From NCBI GenBank assembly GCA_012523095.1, contig JAAYJE010000048.1, forward strand, positions 1 to 64,000: a stretch of DNA of 64,000 nucleotides. Reading direction: 5' to 3'. Numbering within the stretch: position 1 is the stretch's first letter; the number at the start of each line of letters is the position of its first letter. The translations under genes were made by a program, and so were the position numbers. Of the stretch, positions 45,880 through 52,490 are shown one piece after another. A model generated the notes under the pieces. The model was given only the letters and a program-made list of their open reading frames with translations. It did no database searches and was not told where the DNA came from. The stretch is from Actinomycetota bacterium. Its GTDB lineage: Bacteria > Actinomycetota > Thermoleophilia > RBG-16-64-13.

Positions 45880-46875
45880 ATGGGGAAAGTCTGGGTTGAC
45901 CTTACACATCCGTTCAGTGCTGAGATTCCTCGTTGGCCGTATTTCGTGAAGCCGGTCATCGATTCCATGCACACCATGGCCAAGGGCGGCGTTCTCACGC
46001 AGCGTGTCGACTGTGTCCAGCACACCGGCACCCATGCCGACGCTCCTCGCCACGTCATGGAGCGTGAGTTCGACGGCCGTCGGGCTCGTTACACTCATGA
46101 GATGCCTGTCGACGCCTATACGGGCGACGCAGTCTGCCTCGAGATCAAGATCCATCCGTGGGGCCTGATCCTGCCTGAGCATCTTGAAGACGCGTGCGAA
46201 AGGGCGAATATCAAGCCGTCAGAGCTCAAGGGCATGGTCGTGTGTCTGAACACCGGCATGCATCGCCTATTCGACGATTCCAAGGCGTACTACCATTACT
46301 CTAGCGGCACCGGTATCGAGGCCGGCAAGTGGTTTGTGAAGCAGCAGGTCAAGTGCGTGGCCATGGACTCCCAGGCCCTCGACCACCCGCTCCATACCGC
46401 CATGGGCAAGAACGGCCCGCCCATGATGAACCTGCGCGGCGCCACCGGCAAGCCGATCACGGAGGAATACGCCGAGAAGTTCGGTATCGAGGCCTACGCT
46501 GAGTTCGACAAAGAGGTCTACATCCAAGTCCATGGCAAGGAAGCGTACGACAAGAAGTTCGGCGAGCTCGAAGCCATCGGCCAGGAAGGCACCTGGGAAC
46601 CGTGCCACAAGTACATGCTGGGTCACGGCATCGTGGGCGTCGAGAACCTCGGTGGTGACCTGGACAAGATCACCAACCAGCGGTTCCGCTTCTACTGCTT
46701 CCCCATCCGTTGGTACATGGGCGATGGTTCCATGGTCCGCTGCGTAGCTGAGATCGACGAAGAGAAGGTCGACAAGAGCGTGCCGGATCGCACCTACACC
46801 TACTGCGGCACCGGCTACGGCCCGGTCGGGGATGAGAAGTACGACATCTACCCGATGGCCGACCCGACCAAGTAG
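45880..46875 (+). CDS. Cyclase-family metal hydrolase, probable dihydrophloroglucinol cyclohydrolase
   Basis: 331 residues of the cyclase/kynurenine-formamidase superfamily. The metal-binding signature HTGTHADAPRH (48-58) is complete. It is longer than kynurenine formamidases (about 210) and has extra C-terminal sequence (FRFYCFPIRWYMGDGS). The superfamily includes the C-C-cleaving dihydrophloroglucinol cyclohydrolase of Clostridium scatologenes, which opens the ring to 3-hydroxy-5-oxohexanoate. The flanking genes make this the best reading. It lies 103 bases after the dehydrogenase gene and ends at a strong terminator. Confidence 0.85.
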   Translation: MGKVWVDLTHPFSAEIPRWPYFVKPVIDSMHTMAKGGVLTQRVDCVQHTGTHADAPRHVMEREFDGRRARYTHEMPVDAYTGDAVCLEIKIHPWGLILPEHLEDACERANIKPSELKGMVVCLNTGMHRLFDDSKAYYHYSSGTGIEAGKWFVKQQVKCVAMDSQALDHPLHTAMGKNGPPMMNLRGATGKPITEEYAEKFGIEAYAEFDKEVYIQVHGKEAYDKKFGELEAIGQEGTWEPCHKYMLGHGIVGVENLGGDLDKITNQRFRFYCFPIRWYMGDGSMVRCVAEIDEEKVDKSVPDRTYTYCGTGYGPVGDEKYDIYPMADPTK

Positions 46876-46931
46876 GACTCCAACTCGCGCTCGTTGAGAG
46901 CGACGCGGTTGCGGCGAGAGACGCTGCATCG

Positions 46932-46972
46932 AGCCCCCCGCCGGCGAATGCCGGCGGGGGGCTACGTTTTTG
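46932..46972 (+). terminator. Rho-independent terminator after the cyclohydrolase gene
   Basis: A 13-bp perfect stem (46932-46944 with 46951-46963), loop CGAATG, then ACGTTTTTGG. It closes the cupin-SDR-dehydrogenase-cyclase transcript. Confidence 0.88.
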
Positions 46973-47277
46973 GGGCGCGTGCAACGGCATAAGGCATCTG
47001 GCGTGTAGCCGTTTGGCAGGACTGACAGAGTGCTGCATGGCGGTATCTGGTTCCGCAATACGAGATAATGAGGAAATGCGGGCCGACGTATCCGCGGTTG
47101 CGCCGAGAGGTGCCGTAGATTATCAGGTGGAAGAGTCCTAGAATCTAGACAGGCCGGGTCGTACGTACGATCTGAGGTCGGGATTCCAGTTGGATGGCAA
47201 CCCTCGTAGGTCAGTCTTCGGTTCAGCAAATACTTGCATGGGAGTGCGTACCCGCAACAGATAAGGAGATACGAGGA
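46973..47277. other. Upstream regulatory region of athL
   Basis: About 305 bases without a gene. It contains a perfect 12-bp palindrome TCGTACGTACGA at 47159-47170 and an imperfect CTAGAATCTAG at 47139-47149, both possible operator sites. The ribosome site AAGGAG is near 47262. No copy of the IclR-type GGAATA-n2-TATTCC palindrome is present here. Confidence 0.45.
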
Positions 47278-49902
47278 ATGGGCGAAGTAGTGCGCATGAC
47301 GAACTCGTCGACCGGTGGGCCGGTGTTCGTCTACGTGGAGGACGGCAAGATCATCAGGATGACCCCGATGGATTTCGACGACGCGGTGGACGCGCCGTCT
47401 TGGAAGATCGAGGCCCGCGGCCGGACCTTCAGCCCGCCGCGTAAAACCACGGTCATGCCGTTCACAGCCGGGTTTAAGTCGATGATCTATACCGACAGAC
47501 GGAACATGTACCCGATGATCCGCGAAGATTTCGATCCCAACGGGGCCCCGGGTTCGACCGGGCCCGGCGGCCGGAACATCCAGAACCGCGGCAAGTCCGG
47601 CTACAAGAGGATCAGCTGGGATGAGGCCACCGACATCCTTGTGAGTGAGGTGAACCGGATCAAGCGCTCGGACGGCCCCGCGGCCATTTGCGCCGAACCG
47701 AGCTCTCACCACATGTGGGGCAATGTTGGCTACCGGCACAGCACCTTCTTCCGCTTCATGAACATGATGGGCTTCACATACGCCGACCACAACCCAGACA
47801 GCTGGGAAGGCTGGCACTGGGGCGGCATGCACATGTGGGGGTTCAGCTGGCGCCTTGGCAACCCCGAGCAGTACGATCTTCTCGAGGACACGCTGAAGCA
47901 CTCCGAGATGATCGTCTTCTGGTCTTCCGACCCGGATGGTACGGGTAACTTCTACGGCGGATATGAGTCCAGCATCCGCCGGAAGTGGATGAAAGAACTG
48001 GGGATCAAGATGGTGTTCATCGATCCCTTTTTCAACCACACGGCCAACCTGATAGGCGATAAATGGCTATCGCCTAAGATAGGCACGGACCACGCTCTCT
48101 CCTTCGCCATCGCCTACACGTGGTTGACTGAGGGTACGTACGACAAAGAGTACGTCGCCACGCATACCGTGGGGTTCGAAGAGTGGTCCGACCACGTGCT
48201 CGGCAAAGATGACGGGATTCCCAAAACCTGCGAATGGGCCGAAGGGGAATCGGGCGTGCCGGCCTGCGAGATCAGAGCGCTGGCCCGCGAATGGGCGAAG
48301 AAAAAGACTATGTTGGCCGCCGGTGGACTGGGCGGCTGGGGCGGCGCATGCCGGGCGTCTCATGGCATCGAGTTCGCTCGGGGCATGATCGCGCTCGCCA
48401 CCATGCAGGGCATGGGCAAACCCGGATCGAACATGTACTCGACCACGCAGGGCGCCCCGCTTGATCCCGATTTCTACTTCCCGGGCTACGCTGAGGGCGG
48501 CATCTCCGGCGACTGCGAGAACTCCGCCGCCGGCTTCAAGCTCGCGTGGAGGATGTTCGACGGCAGAACCACCTTCCCGTCGCCGTCCAACATCAACACC
48601 AGCGCCGGCCAGCACATCCCGCGTCTCAAGATCCCGGAATGCATCATGGACGGGCACTTCGAGTGGCACGGCAAGGGCTTCTGCGGCGGGGATATTCAGC
48701 ATCAGTTGCATCCCTACACCTACCCCGCCCCGGGTTATCCGCGCATCAAGATGTACTGGAAATACGGCGGCCCGCACATCGGCACGATGACGGCCACCAA
48801 CCGCTACGCGAGGATGTACACGCATCCGAGTCTGGAATTCGTGGTCAGCCAGTCGATCTGGTTCGAGGGTGAAGTCCAGTTCGCGGACCTGATCCTGCCG
48901 GCCTGCACCAACTTCGAGCGATGGGACATCTCAGAGTTCGGCAGCTGCTCCGGGTACATCCCCGACACCTACCAGCTTGCCAACCACAGGGTCATATCCT
49001 TCCAGATGAAGTGCATCGAGCCGCTGGGGGAGAGCAAGTCCGACTACGACATCTACGCGATGATCGCCGAGAAGCTGGGCATCGGACAGCAATTCACCGA
49101 GGGCAAGACCGACCTTGACTGGGTGAGGCAGTACTACAACGCGACCGACATGCCCAAGTACATGACCTTCGACGAGTTCGCCAAGAAGGGCTACTTTGTG
49201 GTGCCTGACAATCCGAACCGTAAGAAGACCCCGGGTCTCCGCTGGTTCGCCGAAGATCGGGTGCGCGACACACCTGACTGGGGTCCGCGTCTCAACAACT
49301 CCGTCGGCGGCAAGGGCCTGCAGACCCCCAGCGGCAAAGTCGAGTTCATATCGAAGACCCTTACGAACTTCGAACAGCAGGGCTACGTCGATGAGTATCG
49401 TCCGGCCATGCACCGCTGGATCCCGGCGTGGGAAGGGCCGCGCTGCGAGCTTGCGAAGAAGTACCCGCTGGGCATGCTGTCCCCGCACCCTCGTTTCTCC
49501 TTCCACACCATGGGTGACGGTAAGGACACCTTCATGAACGACATCAAGGACCATCGGATGCTGGTGGACGGTTACTACTACTGGATCATCCGCATGAACA
49601 GCGTCGATGCAGCGGCCCGCGGCATCAAAGAGGGTGACCTGGTGCGTGTCTTCAACGACCGCGGCTCGGTGATTGTCGCCGCTCAGGTCGGTGAGAGGGT
49701 CCAACCGGGGACGGTGCACACATATGAGTCGTGCGCTGAGTACAATCCGCTCGGCACTCCCGGCAAGTCGGCCGATCGAGGTGGATGCATGAACATCCTC
49801 ACGCCTGATCGCTACATGTCGAAGTACGCGTGCGGCATGGCGCCCAACAGCGCGCAGGTGGATATAGAGAAGTGGGACGGCGGCATCTATGAGACCGCGT
49901 GA
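47278..49902 (+). CDS. athL: Pyrogallol-phloroglucinol transhydroxylase, large (Mo) subunit
   Basis: 874 residues, essentially the length of the Pelobacter acidigallici enzyme. It is a bis-MGD molybdoenzyme of the DMSO reductase family that moves an OH group from tetrahydroxybenzene to pyrogallol, giving phloroglucinol without net redox. The active-site residues known from the Pelobacter structure fall at the same numbers: His144, Tyr152, Asp174, Ser175 (Mo ligand, in HNPDSWEGWHW), Trp354, Tyr404 and Tyr560. Long blocks (WGNVGYRHST, GGLGGWGGACRASHG, CTNFERWDISEF) look near-identical to it. No N-terminal Fe-S motif or signal peptide. The ATG at 47278 gives the family start MGEVVRMTNSSTGG. It is followed by athS. 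Confidence 0.95.
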   Translation: MGEVVRMTNSSTGGPVFVYVEDGKIIRMTPMDFDDAVDAPSWKIEARGRTFSPPRKTTVMPFTAGFKSMIYTDRRNMYPMIREDFDPNGAPGSTGPGGRNIQNRGKSGYKRISWDEATDILVSEVNRIKRSDGPAAICAEPSSHHMWGNVGYRHSTFFRFMNMMGFTYADHNPDSWEGWHWGGMHMWGFSWRLGNPEQYDLLEDTLKHSEMIVFWSSDPDGTGNFYGGYESSIRRKWMKELGIKMVFIDPFFNHTANLIGDKWLSPKIGTDHALSFAIAYTWLTEGTYDKEYVATHTVGFEEWSDHVLGKDDGIPKTCEWAEGESGVPACEIRALAREWAKKKTMLAAGGLGGWGGACRASHGIEFARGMIALATMQGMGKPGSNMYSTTQGAPLDPDFYFPGYAEGGISGDCENSAAGFKLAWRMFDGRTTFPSPSNINTSAGQHIPRLKIPECIMDGHFEWHGKGFCGGDIQHQLHPYTYPAPGYPRIKMYWKYGGPHIGTMTATNRYARMYTHPSLEFVVSQSIWFEGEVQFADLILPACTNFERWDISEFGSCSGYIPDTYQLANHRVISFQMKCIEPLGESKSDYDIYAMIAEKLGIGQQFTEGKTDLDWVRQYYNATDMPKYMTFDEFAKKGYFVVPDNPNRKKTPGLRWFAEDRVRDTPDWGPRLNNSVGGKGLQTPSGKVEFISKTLTNFEQQGYVDEYRPAMHRWIPAWEGPRCELAKKYPLGMLSPHPRFSFHTMGDGKDTFMNDIKDHRMLVDGYYYWIIRMNSVDAAARGIKEGDLVRVFNDRGSVIVAAQVGERVQPGTVHTYESCAEYNPLGTPGKSADRGGCMNILTPDRYMSKYACGMAPNSAQVDIEKWDGGIYETA

Positions 49903-49949
49903 GCTGAAGATATCGATCGATCTTGTGTGATCAGCAAGGAGCTTGCGAG

Positions 49950-50831
49950 ATGAAGCAATGGTATAAGGTTATAGACGTCGCCCTGTGCCACGACTGCAAC
50001 AACTGTTTCATGGCCGACAAGGACGAGTTCGTCGACAACGACTGGCCGGGATACACGGCTCCCCAACCTCGCCACGGACATCGTTGGATCGATGTCCGAC
50101 GGCGCGAGCGCGGGACCTACGCGCGCGTTGACGTTGCGTATCTGCCCCTGCTATGCCAGCAGTGCCAGAACGCGCCGTGCGAGGAAGCCGGCAACGGTGC
50201 GGTGTACAGACGGCCTGACGGTATCGTTATGATCGACATGGAGAAGGCCAAAGGCCGGAAAGACCTGGTCGACTCCTGTCCATACGGCGTGATGTGGTGG
50301 AACGAGGAAGCCCAGCTTCCTCAGAAGTGCATCCTTTGCGCCCACCTACTCGACGACGCCACCTGGCAGGCGCACACCACCCGGTGTGCCCACATCTGTC
50401 CGAACGTGGTGATGAAGACCTACTTCATCGAGCCGGAAGAGATGGAGAAGATGATCGTGGACGAGGGGCTGGAGGTCTATCTTCCGGAACTCGGGACCAA
50501 ACCGAATGTTCTGTACAAGAATCTCCATCAGTACACGAAGAACTTCATCTCCGCGGGCGTGCTCGTCGACGGGGACTGCTACGAAGGCGCGACTGTGACC
50601 CTCCGCTCGAAAGAAGGCGGTATCGCCTGCACGTTGTCCGGCGCCGGGGTGGCGAATTGTGAGGACACCTCGATTCTGGCGACGCGCACCACCAACTTCT
50701 TCGGGGAGTTCAAGTTCGACGGTCTGAACAACGGAGAGTACACGCTGGAGGTCGACGCCGGAGGCAGGAAGCACTCATCCACTGTCACCGTCGACGACCA
50801 GTCGCTTAACCTCGGGTTCATAGAACTCTAG
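49950..50831 (+). CDS. athS: Pyrogallol-phloroglucinol transhydroxylase, small (Fe-S) subunit
   Basis: 293 residues: a ferredoxin-like part with several [4Fe-4S] sites, then a C-terminal beta-sandwich (AGVLVDGDCYEGATVTL ... FFGEFKFDGLNNGEYTLEVD). Cys-rich blocks are CHDCNNC, LLCQQCQNAPC, DSCPYG, KCILCAHLLDD and RCAHICPN. The first motif reads Cys13-x2-Cys16-x2-Cys19-x3-Asp23, where a fourth Cys is expected. An insertion around GIACTLSGAGVANCEDTS, in the C-terminal domain, makes it about 20 residues longer than Pelobacter AthS. It starts 47 bases after athL; AAGGAG precedes the ATG. A terminator follows. Confidence 0.93.
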   Translation: MKQWYKVIDVALCHDCNNCFMADKDEFVDNDWPGYTAPQPRHGHRWIDVRRRERGTYARVDVAYLPLLCQQCQNAPCEEAGNGAVYRRPDGIVMIDMEKAKGRKDLVDSCPYGVMWWNEEAQLPQKCILCAHLLDDATWQAHTTRCAHICPNVVMKTYFIEPEEMEKMIVDEGLEVYLPELGTKPNVLYKNLHQYTKNFISAGVLVDGDCYEGATVTLRSKEGGIACTLSGAGVANCEDTSILATRTTNFFGEFKFDGLNNGEYTLEVDAGGRKHSSTVTVDDQSLNLGFIEL

Positions 50832-50857
50832 GCGAGAGTTGTTCCGGCCGAGCAGCT

Positions 50858-50898
50858 GTGGAGGGCTTTGGACGCCAAAGCCCTCCACGTTCTCTTTT
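50858..50898 (+). terminator. Rho-independent terminator after athS
   Basis: A 14-bp stem GTGGAGGGCTTTGG / CCAAAGCCCTCCAC (50858-50871, 50875-50888) with loop ACG and tail GTTCTCTTTT. Confidence 0.88.
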
Positions 50899-50929
50899 GT
50901 GACATGACTCTAGGAATGGAAGGGCCATC

Positions 50930-51487
50930 GTGAGACAGATCGTGATCTTCAACGGCTCCCCCCGCATGGACGGGAACACTGCGACTCTACTCAATCTGGT
51001 GGCCAGAGGGGCCAGAGAAGCCGGCGCCGAGGTGCACTTCCACACTCTTTTCAAGATGAAGTTCATGGCCTGCCAGAGCTGTTTCTCCTGCCGGATCAAC
51101 GACGATTGCGTCATCAACGACGAAGTGCACGCGGCGCTCCAGCAGGTGAAGACAGCCGACGCCGTCGTCATCGGGTCTCCTATCTACATGATGCAGATGA
51201 CCGGTCCGGTGAAGAATCTCATCGACAGGTTCTTCCCGTTGACCGACGCGGACTGGCGGCCGCGGTTCGGGACCAAGAAGATGGTGGCCGTATATACACA
51301 GGGCATGGATGATCCCCATCTGTATGAGTCGTACTTCGAGTACACGGCCGCCGTCTTCCCATGGTTCGGCTTCGATCTGGTGGAGACTATCGTCTGTACC
51401 AACGCCAACGACCCCGAGTCCGCGGAGCGCGACGCCGCCTTGAAGATCCGCGCCTATGAGGTGGGCCGGCGTCTGGCGCTTGACTAG
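50930..51487 (+). CDS. Flavodoxin-fold NAD(P)H-dependent oxidoreductase
   Basis: 185 residues with the FMN-binding loop FNGSPRMDGNT (7-17), a Cys set typical of iron-sulfur flavoproteins and related FMN reductases (Cys48, Cys51, Cys54, Cys60 in ACQSCFSCRINDDC), and GSPIYMMQMTGPVKNLIDRF. GTG start with GGAAGGG upstream. It lies between the two transhydroxylase-type operons. It may supply or remove electrons for the molybdoenzymes or reduce quinonoid intermediates; this is context only. Confidence 0.87.
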   Translation: MRQIVIFNGSPRMDGNTATLLNLVARGAREAGAEVHFHTLFKMKFMACQSCFSCRINDDCVINDEVHAALQQVKTADAVVIGSPIYMMQMTGPVKNLIDRFFPLTDADWRPRFGTKKMVAVYTQGMDDPHLYESYFEYTAAVFPWFGFDLVETIVCTNANDPESAERDAALKIRAYEVGRRLALD

Positions 51488-51525
51488 GGGGCCTTCGAGC
51501 GAGATAGTGCGACGTAGAACCCAGA

Positions 51526-51541
51526 TGGAATAGGTATTCCA
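51526..51541. promoter_or_regulatory. Palindromic operator upstream of the first iclR gene
   Basis: TGGAATA-GG-TATTCCA: 7-bp arms with a 2-base spacer, 17 bases before the iclR ATG. The core GGAATA-n2-TATTCC recurs at 52439-52452, just after the same gene. It is probably the autoregulatory site of this IclR protein. Confidence 0.7.
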
Positions 51542-51558
51542 TTGAGTGGCACTAGGAT

Positions 51559-52395
51559 ATGAGGGGGCCGATGGCGCGGACGGGCGGCAGACGGAGGGGG
51601 AGCGGGCGGTCCGGCCCGGAGGAGGACGGCGACCTGTTCGTCCGGGCCCTCGCTCGGGGTCTCAGCATCTTGGCCCTGTTCGACGTGGAGCATCCCGAGT
51701 GGGGGCTGAACGCGGTCACGGATAGCACCGGTCTGTCGAAGACGACCGCCTACAGGATGCTGCGCACGCTCGAGGCGCGAGACTTCCTGGTGTACGACCC
51801 GAAGACCGAGCGCTATCATCTGGGCGGAGCGATGTTCCCAGCGGCCTATCTGGCTATGTCCTATGTGGGGTTTGTGCGTGCCGCACGCCCCTTCTTGGAA
51901 CGGCTGGGCCGGACGACGGGCGAGATGGTGGAGCTGACAGTGGGGAGCGCTGAGGGCGCTGTTGTAGTCGACGAGGTTCCGACCACCAATCCGTTCAGGC
52001 TCAACCGCCCCACGGGCCGGATCCTGAGTAGTCTGGGGAACTCGTCCTTCCGACTCCACGTGGCCCACCGTCCTCAGGCCGAACAGAGAAGGATCGTGGA
52101 AACCTTCCAGAACCAGTCGACTCCGAGCAGCCTCGCCCACCCCGAACAGGTCATGCGCCGCCTCGCGGGCGAGAAAGAGGCGGGCCTGGCCTTTGATCTA
52201 GAGGAGCAGGACCAAGGCGTGTGTGCGGTATCCGCTCCCATTCTCGAACGTGATGGGAGTCTGAAGGCTGTGGTCACCATCATCGCGCCGGCCGAGCGTT
52301 TCGGTGCACGGTCAAGGCGGGTGAAAGTGGAGGCGCTCAGAAGCACAGTAGCGGAGATGACGAAGCACCTGGCCGAGAGGGCTTCTAAGGGTTGA
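51559..52395 (+). CDS. IclR-family transcriptional regulator
   Basis: 278 residues with an N-terminal winged helix-turn-helix (ALARGLSILALFD, LNAVTDSTGLSKTTAYRMLR, TLEARDFLVYD) and a C-terminal effector domain (YVGFVRAARPFLERLGRTTG, VGSAEGAVVVDEV, GVCAVSAPILERDGSLKAVV). IclR proteins commonly sense aromatic acids or their ring-cleavage products. It is flanked by two near-identical palindromes, one before itself and one before the second molybdoenzyme operon, arguing that it regulates both. An ATG 12 bases downstream with AGGGGG close by is an alternative start. Confidence 0.92.
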   Translation: MRGPMARTGGRRRGSGRSGPEEDGDLFVRALARGLSILALFDVEHPEWGLNAVTDSTGLSKTTAYRMLRTLEARDFLVYDPKTERYHLGGAMFPAAYLAMSYVGFVRAARPFLERLGRTTGEMVELTVGSAEGAVVVDEVPTTNPFRLNRPTGRILSSLGNSSFRLHVAHRPQAEQRRIVETFQNQSTPSSLAHPEQVMRRLAGEKEAGLAFDLEEQDQGVCAVSAPILERDGSLKAVVTIIAPAERFGARSRRVKVEALRSTVAEMTKHLAERASKG

Positions 52396-52437
52396 CTGAG
52401 CGCCAAAGCGGGCGCATAGTATGTGTGACGGTTTGAA

Positions 52438-52453
52438 CGGAATAGCTATTCCG
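52438..52453. promoter_or_regulatory. Palindromic operator upstream of the second transhydroxylase-like operon
   Basis: CGGAATAGCTATTCCG is a perfect 16-bp palindrome, 38 bases before the molybdoenzyme ATG. It shares the core GGAATA-n2-TATTCC with the site before the adjacent iclR gene. It is probably bound by that regulator. Confidence 0.72.
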
Positions 52454-52490
52454 AGGATTGGAATGATATTGGGAGTATGAAGGAGGGAAG

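Noticed and set aside
46267-48039. 590-codon open frame on the minus strand across the cyclase gene and the start of athL
   Set aside because: It is antisense to two well-supported genes, is His/Val/Arg-rich as expected from GC-rich third-position bias, crosses a terminator and has no family motif.
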